Of a DNA stretch of 64,000 bases, positions 34,282 to 47,274 are shown piece after piece. Below the pieces are notes generated by a model, which was not told the origin of the DNA, did no database searches, and was given only the letters and a program-made list of their open reading frames with translations. Each line of letters opens with the position of its first letter. The first letter of the stretch is position 1. Where the stretch lies: NCBI GenBank assembly GCA_026315105.1, contig CM048746.1, positions 142,396,730 through 142,460,729 on the forward strand, given 5' to 3'. The translations under genes were made by a program, and so were the position numbers. This stretch comes from Locusta migratoria. Lineage: Eukaryota > Arthropoda > Insecta > Orthoptera > Acrididae.

Positions 34282-34990
34282 AAAAAATATACATTTAAAA
34301 AATAAATAATGATAGCATAAGATTAGTTACTAGCAATAACAACTGATTTTTAAAAAGACAAATGGAACCAATGTTTACGGTTCTAATTTCCTCCGTGACG
34401 TTTCTCTCTCTGCTTTTTATAAATTATGACGTTAAGCAGTATATTACTATTCAGCTCGGAAATGCTCTTCCGTAATCCGGTGAACAGCATTGAGAATTAA
34501 AGAAAACGAATTTATACAAGTGGTCGACGTTTTAAGACAAAAAGAGGGAAATATTCCAGCCAATACAGCTAACGTTTACATTAATTTCACGGTTCTCTCC
34601 GAGGAGAAGATTCCCCCTTTCCAATCCGTAATGTTACTCGCAGCTATTCAGCGCGAAAGCCCAACAAGAGCGCGGGAGAAGGTATTACGAAATTCACTTT
34701 TGTGACCCCGAGCTGGCTCAGTTCTTACTTAGTCTAATCAGAATGAATTGCGTCGTTATTTCAAATTAATGAGTTATGACTCCTCTTCAGAGTTCTGCAG
34801 GTGCGCGGTATTAATAAAAATAAGAGCCCATACTGATGGGTAATTTAGTTTGAGATAAAGACCGCGGCTGACTCGGGAGTCCCAACGCAATTAGTGGCGA
34901 AGAGCACCCGTCTTTGTCCGTCCCCCGTCACTCGCTTGCTGCTGCTCGACTCCCAATGACCTCCCAGCAGCTAAATTTTCGTTTGCCGCG
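34282..34990. other. No gene recognised
   Basis: Mixed-composition sequence up to the LINE target site. A 71-codon ORF at 34490-34705 has no motif. Confidence 0.4.
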
Positions 34991-35003
34991 CAACCTTCAT
35001 TCC

Positions 35004-36278
35004 AGCAGAGATTAACCTGCTTAGCCATAACAGGCGGAATTAGCAGCACACCAACTGCTGGGATGGAAACCATGCTGGATATGCCCCCATTACACCTTTG
35101 GGTCAAGATGGAGGTAGCGGCTGGTGCATACAGACTCAAATCTGGCAACAACTGGAACTCTTCGGTATATCCAGAAGCACACACTAAAATAGTCAGTGAG
35201 GTAAATATAGGAAAGGTTGGGGAAATGCCAGCCGACTATATTATAACCCCATACTACTTCATCAAGCCTTTCAATATAACAATTGGAAGCAGGGAGCAGT
35301 GGGAGAAAATAGGTCGACACCGTACGGGGGATATTGTCTGGTTCACTGACGGGTCAAAATTCAGACCAAGGTGTTGGGGCTGGGGTATATGGGGTGCAGC
35401 CAAGACTGGAGGGCGTCATCTCTCTAGGGAAAGTGGCCTCAGTATTCCAGGCGGTAATCACTGCCATCAGGGCGTGTGTGGGGGAGAATTTGCGTAGGTG
35501 CTACAAAGATTGTAGCATCTATATCTATTCAGACAGCCAGGCAGCCCTGAGATCACTGGCAGCTCCTGCAACAAGGTCTAAAATTGTTGCAGAATGTCAC
35601 AGGGTTCTAGTGGAGCTAGGGGAAAGCAATAGAGTAAACCTATTGTGGGTCCCTGGCCACTAGGGGATCAGTGGCAACGAACATGCCGACAGATTAGCCA
35701 GGATGGGGGCAGAGACTCCATTTATTGGACCGGAACCTGTCCTGACAATCACCAAGGCAATGATCAAATTGGAGCTACGTAACTGGCTCAGAAGACAGCA
35801 CGTAGAATATTGGACCAAAGTCCATCATCAAAAACATGGCAAGGTAATGATGCCAAAGCCATGTTTTAAAAGAAGCTCTGCAATCCCGGGTCTGAACAGG
35901 AGAGAGATTAGACTCATGGTTGGATTGCTGACAGGCCATGGGAATTTCAAAAAACACCTACATACAATGGGAATAACAGAAGAGGACCCTAAATGTAGGA
36001 TTTGTGATGACGGTGATGAAACTTCGTCACATCTAATCTTCGAATGCATTGCATTGGAGAGTAAAAGGCACAGAACATTTGGGACAACCAGACCCGAAGA
36101 AATTGTGTCTAATAAAGAACTGGTAAAGGGATTCCTTGCACTGTTCAAGGGCATTGGTTGGCTTTACTAGATATACAGGGAGCGATACCGCACAATAAAC
36201 TTAGTTTCGGTGCGGGCAGTGGCGGGTTGGACCAACACTGTTTTGGCTTCCCTGAAGAAATCAAATCAAAAATCAAAT
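35004..36278 (+). mobile_element. I/R1-type LINE, 5'-truncated, with 13-bp TSD
   Basis: The insert is bounded by perfect direct repeats CAACCTTCATTCC at 34991-35003 and 36279-36291. Its 3' tail is an (ATCAA)n-like run (36259-36280), typical of I-clade LINEs that end in simple repeats rather than poly-A. Only the region after the reverse transcriptase is present. Confidence 0.93.
35007..36170 (+). pseudogene. LINE ORF2 C-terminal part with RNase H domain
   Basis: In order: a connection segment with METMLDMPPLHLWVKMEVAA, RNase H WFTDGSK (about 35338-35358, first Asp), YIYSDSQAAL (about 35520-35550, third acidic site), and WVPGH followed by GISGNEHADRLA (35648-35700). A C-terminal zinc-knuckle-like CRICDDGDETSSHLIFEC follows, with a stop after 36170. 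A frameshift near 35450 and an in-frame TAG at 35661-35663 inactivate it. Domain order points to I/R1-type LINEs. Confidence 0.85.
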
Positions 36279-36435
36279 CAACCTTCATTCCATCTGAGTG
36301 ATGTGATTTTTACAGGGAGTTAAAAAACACAGCGATACTTAGTTACTAATGTAACATCGACATTTGACCCCAAGAAAATGAACAATATTTTCTCCAATAA
36401 GATATTTCCTTATGCGGCTTAAATGTTAAGCTCAG

Positions 36436-36622
36436 CCGGACCCGGTGGCCGAGGAGACTGAGGCGCGCCAGTCACGGTCTGCACGGCCACTGCGGTCCGG
36501 GGTTCGCACCCCCCTCGTCATGGATATTTGTGCCGTCCTTGGTGTTAGCTAGTTCATAAGTAGTTTGTAAGTTTAGGGACTGATGACCCCGTAGTAAAGT
36601 CCCATAAGCTATACAAACAAAC
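36436..36622 (+). mobile_element. tRNA-derived SINE (main family)
   Basis: Near-complete copy with mutated B box (GGTTCGCACCC). Perfect 13-bp TSD ATGTTAAGCTCAG at 36423-36435 and 36623-36635. The head joins at CCGGACCCGGTGGCCGAG. Confidence 0.92.
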
Positions 36623-36635
36623 ATGTTAAGCTCAG

Positions 36636-37078
36636 TGACATTGCTGGAGTTTTGCGTAAGAACATGGTAACCCACATCTTTGGAGTTTTTCATTCAAAAT
36701 GGTGCACAAATAGTTCATTGCCTATCCCATCCACATTCCAAGTAGTTCCCCCTATCGCCACATATGTCAGGCTGCACCAGTTTTGTTATCCCACATTGGC
36801 CTCATTTAGAGAACAGACGTCAGTGACTCACAAATCGAGATGGATGCTACCAGTAGTATATGTGTTACTTCCAGAAGGAAAAGAAGGGATAAACGGAGGT
36901 TTCAGTGATAGTGTTGTGTTGTTTGAAGACTCTGGGTGTGAAACATTCCAGATGCTGAAGCATGATGATCATTGGCGATGGAGTAGTGGAGGATAGTGGT
37001 GATGGAGGTACCGAGATGTAGAGATCATGATTGAATAATTAAATATATCTTGAAGGGTATTCATTGCACCGAGTTATC
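36636..37078. other. No gene recognised
   Basis: A 114-codon ORF at 36652-36996 has no recognisable family. It is probably chance. Confidence 0.35.
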
Positions 37079-37082
37079 ATAT

Positions 37083-37449
37083 TGCCGCAAGACCACAAGT
37101 TATCCGACTGCCGGCATGGCGCGCTGGATGTGGTCACCGATTGCGGTGCTGAAGGTCGCCGAGTCAATCCCGTCCACCGGCTAAATTTTATTTCTTTGTT
37201 TTTATCATTTCCAGAATGTTGTACATGTTTCTTATGTTAACTTGTAATTTCTACATGTTTCTTATGTTAACTATCCTTCTAATGTCTGATACATTATGTC
37301 AGTGTATAAATAGCAGAGCACCCTGCCTGAGAGGCAGTCAGTGCTGCGTGTGTGTTTCAGTTCGCAATAAACCTACTTTCAGTATAAGTGCTGTGTTCAG
37401 CTTACAACCCTGCCTTCGTAGTCAAGCCTGCTTCAATTTCAACGCGACA
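37083..37449 (+). mobile_element. Solo LTR of the array's gypsy-type family
   Basis: Begins TGCCGCAAGACCACAAG and ends AACGCGACA. It is flanked by a 4-bp TSD, ATAT, at 37079-37082 and 37450-37453. It shares the tRNA-like head, the TATA box (TATAAATAGCAGAGCACCCT), GAGGCAGTCAGTGCTGCGTG and the AATAAA signal with 21202-21554. A solo LTR is the usual product of recombination between two LTRs. This copy fixes the true ends of the family. Confidence 0.9.
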
Positions 37450-37866
37450 ATATACTAATGTTGTAGCTTATGTGAAGATACGTCAACAGAGCCTCTGGTA
37501 TGTTCAACAGTTTCAGTAATCATGTTGTGACAGAAACTTTAACTGAACATTCATACAAAATATTTATAGGTTTATGCATAATTTAAAATGCAGTAGGGAT
37601 ACTTTAATCCTATTAACATCAATGGCAAGAGGGATAAAATGTTATGAAATCCAAGTGTTATTTATAATTGTACCAGAAATAATATTAACATAAATACAAT
37701 TATTCCCTTTGTATAATAACTGCCGTTTGATTAAACAACTGTATAAACAGTTGTATGTGAGAAATTGTGGTCACTCGGAGTATAATTAGGAGACGACAAT
37801 TGTTGGGCTTAGAGCGAAGGGGATCTAGATTTGGAAAAGTATTTTCTGGTCGGGATAATTGATGCT
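37450..37866. other. No gene recognised
   Basis: AT-rich spacer. Confidence 0.5.
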
Positions 37867-37869
37867 TGC

Positions 37870-38050
37870 TGCGGTGGAGTGACCGAGCGCTTTACGGCGT
37901 CTTACTACGGAGCGCGCTCTGCTCGCCGTCGGAGGTGCGAGTCCTCCCTCGAGCATGGTTGTGTATGTTGTACTAATATTAGTTTAATTTGGTAAAATGA
38001 TTTCTAAGCATATGAACTGAATAACCACAGAAGTCCCTTACATTTACAAA
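37870..38050 (+). mobile_element. tRNA-derived SINE (subtype 2), diverged
   Basis: The head GCTGCGGTGGAGTGACCGAGCG is followed by CCGTCGGAGGTGCGAGTCC in the B-box region. The body is decayed and the tail reads TTTACAAACATTTGAAT. It is the same subtype as 1785-1987 in opposite orientation. No convincing TSD was seen. Confidence 0.8.
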
Positions 38051-38108
38051 CATTTGAATTTGATTTGACCGAGGCTTTATAAGGTCGGACACTGGGTCAG
38101 AGGGACAT

Positions 38109-38301
38109 TCAAATGTTCAAATGTTTGTAAAGTTTATGGGACTTAAATATGGGGTCATCAGTCCCTAAACTTACAAACAAATTATGAGCTAACTTATGCT
38201 AAAGACAACACAAACATCCATGTTCGAGGGAGGATTCGAACCTCCGACGCGGCAGGCCTCGCGATCCACAACATGGCGCTCCAGACCGCTCGGATATCGG
38301 G
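38109..38301 (-). mobile_element. tRNA-derived SINE (hybrid of both subtypes)
   Basis: Reverse copy with B box GGTTCGAATCC. TSD CAGAGGGACAT at 38098-38108 and 38302-38312 is perfect over 11 bp. Its head resembles subtype 2 and its body the main family. Confidence 0.9.
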
Positions 38302-38312
38302 CAGAGGGACAT

Positions 38313-39200
38313 CCTTAGGACAAATTTTGTTGAGAATGTTTGGGAAGACGTTGAGAAGAGAAATGAGAGACGAAAGGGTTTGAAATGTTTCATCTCTTGT
38401 GGGACTTAGAAATATTCCGATGCAGATTGGTCAGTGTTGAACACTGGCACAGTAGTGGGGACTGTTCTGGTTTCACTTTTGTGATTCATAGCTATGAACA
38501 CAGGTGCTTTGCAGTTATTTAATTTGGTTTGTAAAGAGACTAGTATACACTGTGCCGAGAGCTCGAGCTAGCATTCGTGTATCACGTGCACTTGAACTGA
38601 TCACCACTCGAATGATTAGCGTTGAAAAGAACAATAAACCATTTTATTTGAATCATAAATAAATTGTATTTTGATACATGATTTACAGAAGCAACTATAT
38701 TCATTATACTGCTGAAAAGTCATTAGTACTTATTTCCGTTGTTCGTACCAATCAAATATTAAGCAGCGCCACCCCAGGAACATTTAGTCTAGCCCTAGCA
38801 AAAGTCGTCAAATATTTTTCCATACGTATAAAGGGGCAGTAAGGTATATAAGTATTTCTCGATTTACGGAAACTATTTAATCTAGTACCAATAATATAAT
38901 TATTCTTAACAGTAACAGCGTATGAAGTATGAAGCGTAATTTGTGACAGGCGAGAGGATTTTTTGGTGGCGAGGGGTACAGCAAGTTAGTTTGGATGGAG
39001 AGTCAACGATAGATGGTCATGTAATTTCTGCAGCCTTCATTGTCAAGGCGGTGTCTCAGGGTGTAGCAAAGTTTTCGGTGAAATTGAAACAGGTAATAGG
39101 GGATCCACAACGGATTACACTAAGAAGAATCAATGGATGAAACTGCATGTTTATTGTATTTTGGACCGACACAGCGTGTACCTCATAACAACAAAATATC
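38313..39200. other. No gene recognised
   Basis: AT-rich with motif-less ORFs only. Confidence 0.45.
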
Positions 39201-39213
39201 TCTCAGTAATTGT

Positions 39214-39561
39214 TCAATATGACGACTGACAGTGTCGATACGTGGGAAGCAGTGGCGCACGAATTTCCACGACATTATCGCAAAGATCCTGGCGTCTGTT
39301 GTACCAGGAATCTGAAAGGTTGTCTCCCATGCTAACGGAGAGTTTCACACGCCAATAACTTGAAGTAGCCCAGGCTAGCAATGAGACAGGACCTTCTAAT
39401 CCAATCCAAAGGTGATGCAGCGGTTTCTTCAGGTGCTCGAGAACTCTGACAGTGAAGTGGGCTGCCACACCGTCGTGTTGAAGCCACACCCTTTCGCGGA
39501 CTACACGGGGTACAGTCTCCGACATTTGTGGCAGAATATCATGCAGGAACGCCAGCAGCAC
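39214..39561 (-). pseudogene. DDE transposase C-terminal fragment
   Basis: Reverse translation shows ILPQMSETVPRVVRERVWLQ, then HDGVAAHFTVRVLEHL and WIGLEGPVSLLAWATSSY. This matches the order 'L-DV-L--R--+WFQHDGA-AH' and 'WIGRGGP--WP-RSPDL' of insect Tc1/mariner-superfamily transposases that carry a DUF4817-type N-terminus. The WPPRSPDL motif and catalytic tail are damaged. It is a fragment. Confidence 0.65.
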
Positions 39562-39586
39562 TTAAGTCCCTATTATGTGATCTTAG

Positions 39587-42500
39587 GTGTCCCAAATGGA
39601 AACCAGTTTATGGATGATGTTCCTGAAAGATTGGCAGTATTATTCCCCTGCAACAAACCATGAATTGCTTTCGGATCGGAGATACTTAAACAGTTACACC
39701 ATGGTGGTTTTAGACTTAATCACTGAGCTAGTAGTGCAATCTAGCAATGAATTAACGTCCAAATTTTTTGTCGATGCTGATGCATACGAATCTTATGCTA
39801 AAGTATCAGAAGGGAAACAGGGTGAGCTAAGTAAGTTTAATGACAGTCCAGTCTCTGTAAGTAGGGAAAGAAAAATGTTTGATGGTATGCTACAACAGTT
39901 GAATTTCAATGAGAATAGTTTTCGGCAACGAAGAATATTTACTTGAGATTCTGGCAGAAAGTCAGTAACTGTCTCTGCGACTGATATCAAACAGCAACTC
40001 AAAGTGGAAAGAGGCGTATTTTACAATCATCAATGGAAACGTTACTCACAGAAGAGAAACAAAAGGAAGATTATGATTTAATGTGCCGTCATTATACATG
40101 AGCGGGGAAGGAAACTGGCAGTGCCCCTTCAAAAGAACCATTTCGGTTTTTGCCTGGCCCGATTTCGGGGAATCGTGGAAACCTAAAAAAAATAAAGTCG
40201 GTCGCAGATTTGAACCGTAATCCTCCCCAGTGGAAGTCCTGTGATCTGTTATAGATCTGTGAAGTTTGAATCGACTGTCTATATACAAACGTGACGACTG
40301 ATGACAGCATTCACATTCAAAGTAGAGCTCCTAGGACGTGCGGTCGTGTTGCTCAGATGTCTGAGTCCATTTAGGTGGGTACTGTGATGACTCTGACACA
40401 CCTATTTATATAACTAAATGAACTGCTAGTGTTTATATAGTTTGGGTTTCCTTAACAAAATATTAGGAAGAGGAAGCCGAATTACTAGCTGCAAATTTCA
40501 TATCTTGCCTAAACTTTTGTATTGATGTGCGCTTACGGCGTCTGTATTTGGTGGTGGTGTCTTACGCGTCCTCCAAGCATACGGTGTGCATGTCAGTAAC
40601 GAAATTCAGCATGGAATGAATTAGACCGTAAAGAAAGGAAACACGGTACATGCATCTTCTTTATTCTGTGCTAATAAAAGGGAGATGCGGTTGCGGGGCA
40701 TGAGCGATGTGAACGAACTCGCAAAATTCCTCTCTACAAACCTGACATGAGAAAACTTAGTTTTGAGTCTGGTAGAAAATCCAAGGGACGCATAGCGCAT
40801 GGCTAAAGGAAAAATAATGACCTAGCATTCGTATGCGGTCTTTATCTCCATAAATAATCCAGCTGTTTGCCTAACGTTTTTCACTAGCAACATGATTACT
40901 GCAATGAAACTAAACATTAAAATGAAATTATCTGACCTGAAATGGAAAGGAAGGTTACGTGAGAGCCTCGGGACTATTATGTATTTTAACCACACTCAGA
41001 ATTACTTACAGAAGCGTTCACTAAATAAGGAGGAGACTGATAGCTAGAAGAAGGTAACAGTACAAATTTTTCCTCGATCAAGTGTTCTATAGATGCTTCA
41101 AATTCAACCAAAATTTCTTGATATGGATACAGTTCTTAGCATATTTCAACAGAAAGTTTTTTCTATCGTCTTAAAAATGCACAAAAAAGCTGTATACTGA
41201 AAATAGATGAATGTTAACATCAAATTAACGCCTGATAAAATTTAATTAGATAAAAAATAAAAGGGAACTTTTCATGTTTAATGACACAGTTAGTCCATTA
41301 TGAGTACGCTCATTCCATACGTATATACACGAAATATATAATTACTAGACAAAAGGATGAAACCAATTGTTATTTATTCAGGGACGCAACTTACTCGATG
41401 TATATTAACGAAAGTTCACAAACGTCTTGTTGGAGAGTAGTACTACAAATTACCAAGACCTAACTTTTTCAGTCGGTAGTTTCAAAAACGAGACACTGTT
41501 GCCGTAAATGGTAATCAACACTGTAAAAGTTTCCATGACCCCTGAAACAACGCCCCAGCTTCACCACGAGCTCCGGCGAGCACAGAATTGCTGTTCTCCT
41601 CGGACAATTGTCTCACGTTCACCACGACAGATAGGAACTTCCCTCCCTCCCTGCTCTGCCCGGCTTTAGAGGTCAGCCTCCATTGCCGCGTTCCCTCTCG
41701 TCGACGTAAACAAGTCTTATTTTCTTTTCTCCGCTGTTCCGCCGGCCGTCTTGTTTCGGGTCCCATTTCCGCGCTCTAGCCTTGTTTTGGCGTTTAATTC
41801 GTCTTTGTCTCTTTGTAGCCGCCCTCGAAGATACCAGGCAGTGCGTAGGCCGCGATCGAAGCTTGGCTCCAGGCAGAGGCAACATTATTCTGTCCCTCTA
41901 ATCTCTGGTTCTGAGTCTTCCACGCTTTTCTTCATATCTTGTTCAAACAGAGAGGACGTCGGGAAAGTGCAGTACATTTATTAACCCCAAAAACATCGAG
42001 CATGGGCAAAAATTGCCCGTACATTTTTCTTTTATGAAAAAAATCATAACAGAAATCCCTTCTTTGTTTATGGGCCTTTCTCTATTTGTCTCTCACCTTA
42101 TAAAGTACTACATTGTACATTTCTATAGTGACAATTTTAAAAAACTGCAAAGGGCACATTTTTTGCCCTCGGTTGGTACTTCATGTGAGCATATTTCTTA
42201 GTGTCTTCCTTACAACCACCAAGCATGGAGAAAAAATGTTATTGAAAAATCAGAGCTCATCACCTCTCATTTCAGTATATCCCAGCTATTTATAAGCGTA
42301 ACAAATCTAATAACTGCTGAAATTATTGTAAATAATAGATTAATAGTATATAAATAAAATTTCACAAAACTGCGAAAGTAACTCTTTCGGTCCTATGTCT
42401 GCAGGTAATACAAGACGTCAATACTGCAATAAGGGTAACGCCATGTACGTATGTTTGACAGACAACAGCTGATAGCAATGTCAAAAAAATAACTGCATTT

Positions 42501-42687
42501 TACAGGATTCGCAGCTTATTGTAATACGGCCAAAATTTGGTGCTCTGTGTAACCTTAAATACCTTGTTGCTGCTAGGGTTAATAGAAACAAAACAAGGAA
42601 ACAGCTCACGTGGTGTCACATATTGACTTATGAAGTTTGTAATATTTCTTTATATGCACATTTAAACTATTTCTTAATATTAAAAAC
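39587..42687. other. No gene recognised
   Basis: Contains a 119-codon ORF (39587-39946) without motifs and a GC-richer, pyrimidine-rich block at 41520-41900. No repeat family was recognised. Confidence 0.4.
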
Positions 42688-42700
42688 TTAAATACGAAGT

Positions 42701-42889
42701 GCTGGCCGCGGTGGCCGAGGGGACAGAGGCGCGCCAGTCACGGTCTACACGGCCACTACGGTCGGGAGTTTGAATCCCCCCCTCGGGCATGGATATTTGT
42801 GCCGTCCTTAGTGTTAGCTAGTTCATAAGTAGTTTGTAAGTTTAGGGACTGTTGACCCCGTAGTTAAGTCCCATGTGCTATACAAACAT
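42701..42889 (+). mobile_element. tRNA-derived SINE (main family)
   Basis: Near-complete, with head GCTGGCCGCGGTGGCCGAGG. TSDs TTAAATACGAAGT (42688-42700) and TTAAATACGTAGT (42890-42902) differ at one base. Confidence 0.93.
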
Positions 42890-42904
42890 TTAAATACGTA
42901 GTAT

Positions 42905-43010
42905 TTTTGTACCACAATATTATTTATTTGCTTGTTATTAGCAGCTTTCGGCTTCTTAAGCCATCGTCAGATAACTGCATACTAAACAGATAGTCCACAC
43001 GTAACATTGA
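42905..43010 (-). other. Retroelement-type 3' stem-loop
   Basis: The reverse strand reads ATCTGACGATGGCTTAAGAA then GCCGAAAGCTG (42971-42941), with a perfect 5-bp GGCTT/AAGCC stem. It begins right at the SINE's 3' TSD. It matches the motif at other Penelope-like 3' ends. Confidence 0.45.
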
Positions 43011-43476
43011 GGTTACATACACAAAGATAGTCTTTCAAAGATATGTGAACTGCAAATTAATTATGTCTATGAATCGATACTACAACATAACGTACTCCTA
43101 CAAAACAAATTGATTTTAAGTGAACATATCTTGCGCTACAATGATATTACAATATTAAAACTGTGAAATTTTATAAGAAAGTATTGTCAGCAGGTGATGG
43201 TAGAAACAAAATGTGGGTTTGTTATGAATACGTATCAATACCACAGAACGTGCATAGTAATAATAACAATAAAAGAAAAAAACAGATCGTTCCGAATGAG
43301 TACATCTTACTAAGGTTACAAATATTATAAATGTCCAAATGAGCAATGGATGATTGTACAAGCAAACTGTAAATTATGGCAAGCAAGAGTAGTATTAGTA
43401 TGAAACACACATGAAAAAATTATATACATATTGAGAACAATAGGCCTATTAATAAGTTGACATTATTTTAGTAAAG
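43011..43476. other. No gene recognised
   Basis: AT-rich spacer. Confidence 0.45.
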
Positions 43477-43559
43477 GTGAATGATGGAATTGTGTCTGGT
43501 CATTCAGCACTAGGTCAGGATTCTTGGTGTTTGTTAATGGCCAGACTTTCCAACAATGT

Positions 43560-43776
43560 GAGTATCATAGGAATGACCTTCATTCAGAGCTTGGTTAGCA
43601 AACATTTTGTTCAACAGAAAGGTCAAAATTCCAGAGTGTATAAAATTACCTGTACCCTTTGTGGCAAACTATATGTAGGCCAGTCAGGTAGGGCTATAGT
43701 CACTAGACTATCCGAGTACAAAAGGAGCTGGAGATTGAAAAAGAAAGTTTCCGCCTTTAATATAGAAGATTCATAA
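43560..43776 (+). pseudogene. Penelope-like GIY-YIG endonuclease fragment
   Basis: Translation contains RVYKITCTLCGKLYVGQSGR, then a basic stretch. This is the N-terminal half of the GIY-YIG domain as found in Penelope-like elements, with the Cys-x2-Cys linker. The reverse transcriptase and the rest of the nuclease are missing. It is a different subfamily from 9545-10474. Confidence 0.7.
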
Positions 43777-43789
43777 TTTATCTTAACTT

Positions 43790-44590
43790 TGATTTTTAGA
43801 AACTATTGTAACCAAATAGCCAAACTATAAATTGACATTTCATTTACATACTACATAGATACGACACATACCTGTTTCATTGAAATAGGGAAGTTTGGCT
43901 TTACAATCCATGATAATTATGACGAAATTACGATAATCACATATAAAAATATGCCCGCGGAACCTAATACCTCATTAGAACCGATATGAAGCACCGATAA
44001 CGAATCAGATACTTAAACAAATAATAAATAGCACATGATTAAAAACGAATAATTGCATATTGCAAACCAATGGAAAATCCGATCACAAGCGTGTAAACTA
44101 AATACACCGTAATACACTCGCTAAAATAACACACCATCCAAAAACGCACAGGATTATATATCATGTAAATTAACAAAATCGTGTTTTACTATCGTGTAAG
44201 CGAAAGAACGCCATTGGCCAAAGTCAAAATAAACATCGTAACTACTGTACATCTTAAAATTCATTTAGAGGTATATAAAGGAACACACACAAGCTAGAAA
44301 AAGAAACTGACGTATTTAAATTGTATGAATATGTTTGTTACGTTTATTTAATTCTTGGCTGCCTGATAAAATTTGAAATAATATCAGAAGCAATACTTTA
44401 TGCATGGCTGTTAATCAGCGACTGTACTATATTAGACTTTTATAAAGAACTATAGCCCTTAGTCGCAAGTTAAAATTTAATGTAACCCAGGTTTCAATGT
44501 CACAAAGGACAACTTCTTTAGACAGTAGGAGGTAAAAAGGTTAAAAATTACATGTCAAAGAAATTAAAGTACAATATCTGCCGTAGGCAG
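43790..44590. other. No gene recognised
   Basis: AT-rich spacer. Confidence 0.45.
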
Positions 44591-44599
44591 ATGGTCATG

Positions 44600-44985
44600 C
44601 CATGTTATTGTACGGTACTTTTAGAGAAAGTTCAGAGAAGGGCAGCTCGTTTTGTGTTGTCGCGGTATAGGGGAGAGAGTATCAAGGAAATGCACGAGTT
44701 GCGGTGGGAATCATTAAAAGAAAGGCAGCGAGATCTATTTGCGAAATTTCTTTCATCAACTTTATCTTCCGAATGCGAGCATATGTTGTTAGCATCCACC
44801 TACGCAGGGAGATATGATCATCATAAAAAATAAGAGAAATCAGATCGAAAACGGAAAGATGTGTGTTTTTCATTTTCCCGTGAGCTATTACAGAATGGAA
44901 CTGTAGAGAAACATCGTAAAAGCGGTTCGATGAACCCTCTGCCATGCACTTCAGCGTGACTTGCAGAGTATTTATATACATGTAG
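44600..44985 (+). mobile_element. CR1/jockey-like LINE, severely 5'-truncated
   Basis: Encodes VQRRAARFVLSRYRGESIKE through LSSECEHMLLASTYAGRYDH. This matches the C terminus of the LINE at 58807-61548 (VQRRAAPFVLSRYRGDS and onward). It also shares the 3' UTR ACTTGCAGAGTAT near 44955. A stop at about 44831 interrupts it. The tail and TSD were not resolved. Confidence 0.85.
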
Positions 44986-44989
44986 AAAA

Positions 44990-47270
44990 CACAAATCCTG
45001 ATGTTGTCAACTCTGTTATTTGCAATACGTATATTCCCTTCAAACGTTTATGCTCAAAGTATGTATTTATTTATAATATTTAGCACAAAAAGTCAAAGAT
45101 ATTACGTTCAATTTTTGTAATCTTATAAAAACAACCCAGTTTATTTCAAAGTTAACTGGAAAGTACAAGGTTAGTTTCCCAAAACAGTAGTTAGTGGGCA
45201 GGCAGAAATTAGAAGTCCAAGCAGCGTCAACACTTATACAAGAGAGCCGCGAGGAGTAGACTAGTGGGTAGGCAGTCCTTGTAGTAGTCTCAGTACTTGG
45301 TGTGTCTCGACGCGAAAGGGCTAGCGTCTGCAACGGTGCATATTGCTTTTATAGCTGACTGCGGCCAATCAGCAGCCGGAGTAAGGATCATGGTTGTGTG
45401 CACTTAGTATTCTCTCTGAAACTGAAGTCAACTATCTCCTGTGCGTCGATGTTTGCAAAGAATAGTCGACCCCTCTGGCAATTCGGTGCTTGGGGCCTAG
45501 CGCCTGCTCTTTCGTGGCCAGCGCGACACGGAAGTCTGTTGGGCAGTCTGCTGCTTAGGGGTCTCTCTTCCAGCATGACACCTTCAGCTTAGCAACGCTA
45601 CTTCGATGTGTAGACTTTGTTAGTGTAAATGCTGTAACAGGGAGATAGAATAAAATCGTGCTTGGCAAGAGGTCTCAGTGAGGTGTGAAACCGCACGTTA
45701 GATTATCTGAAGCATTTCACACGTCAAAAGGATTGGCAAGAAAAAACCGTGCTCACACACGAGCGTGAGAAACCCTAGCATTTCTTATTTGAGATGAGAG
45801 GTGTCGGCCAGTGGAGTTGGCCATAAAATCCGTGTCGTTCGCCAGAAGCATCGGGGTAAGCTCATATCTAGCGTGTGTGTCTACTTGAACCCTGAAAGTT
45901 GTCTTTTTATAAAGCTGCTATCGTTTCATTCTTCAATTAACTTTCACCCAAGGGGACTTAAATAGTGGCCACTGTTGTGCTAAGCATTTGTTTGCTTTCT
46001 CAACTAGTCTCCCTGTGTGTAGTTAGTTTACATTATCTGAGATCTGTTGAGACCTCCTGTGTCTCATAACCCATCCATCTCATCGGTGTCTAGTAACAGT
46101 GTTAAGCGCTATATCTCGTCATCGCCTGTCTTCAGAGAATGCCCGTCTTCTGTATTTGCTCCTAATCGTTAGAAAAGTGCAGACAACTGAATACTGAAAC
46201 AGAGAAAGACATCAGCGATCCGAGTCAGAAGAAAGTGAACTTTAAATACAAAAAAACTTAGGGTTAAACTCCGTATTCTTAATTTTTGGCAAGTTTTTCT
46301 TTTGTAGTTCATGAATGGTCTTATAATGCAGTATTAGTGTCTCTCTGAAAAGTGAAAGGTTTTTGACTCGTTGCAAAGTAACATACTCGAGAAATATCAA
46401 GTAAAAACGAAAATTATCGTAACTTTCGGTGGTCGCCATATAAAACTTGGTAAATATCGTGATTCTTGAAGTTTCAATGCGAAATTGTTTATATCTTACA
46501 ACTCAGGCCGTTATGCCATCGTCAACTGTAAACATTACACTTTCGCTCACGAGAAAACATCAGATCGACTGGCAAAACATGACTCAGAAGCTGGTTTGGT
46601 AACATTGTCATACACATTACAGCAGAGAGTGTTCATTGCAGTTAAGCCGTTAAGACACCAGATTGTGAATTTATTGCTCATTATCTGCCTTATTTTTGAA
46701 TAAAATCTTCTCGGGTCTCCAGCAGAGTCAAGTGGTATTTTAGTTTTGCATGAACACACAATATTGTGAGGAATAAAAGTTACAATTTTATTTATTTATT
46801 TAATTTTTGGTGTAGAACATAAACTGGATTCTGATAGTGTATTGCGGGCTTTCCTACATAGGAATCCGTGTACAAACTGCTGGATTAAAATGCATTTTAA
46901 TTATACCGTTTGTATTCTACTTAATTTTAGTTAGCAACCGTTTTTCGTAATTTTTCACATTTCATGGGAGAACTCCACGTTGTTGACTTTTAATAGACTT
47001 GATCGCCGACTTTATTAAATCTTATAACAGAATGAGACCGTAATTATACTCCGAATAATGTTGGTTCTTGTCAATGAGAAGACCTATGCTTTGTAGCTTT
47101 AGTTACTAAGGCTTCTAACTTGGAAATAAAAATGTAGTTACACATAAATGTTCACACATGATTTATAGGTAGGTACTACAAACAATAAAAACAAAAATAT
47201 TCATTTGTGCTCCGTGGTTGTGGATTATATTTTATTATTTTCATAAATTCAACAACCAACTATTTTAATA
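44990..47270. other. No gene recognised
   Basis: 45200-45600 is GC-richer, with a CCAAT-type GGCCAATCAG at 45363-45372. No motif-bearing ORF is present. Confidence 0.4.
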
Positions 47271-47274
47271 TGTT

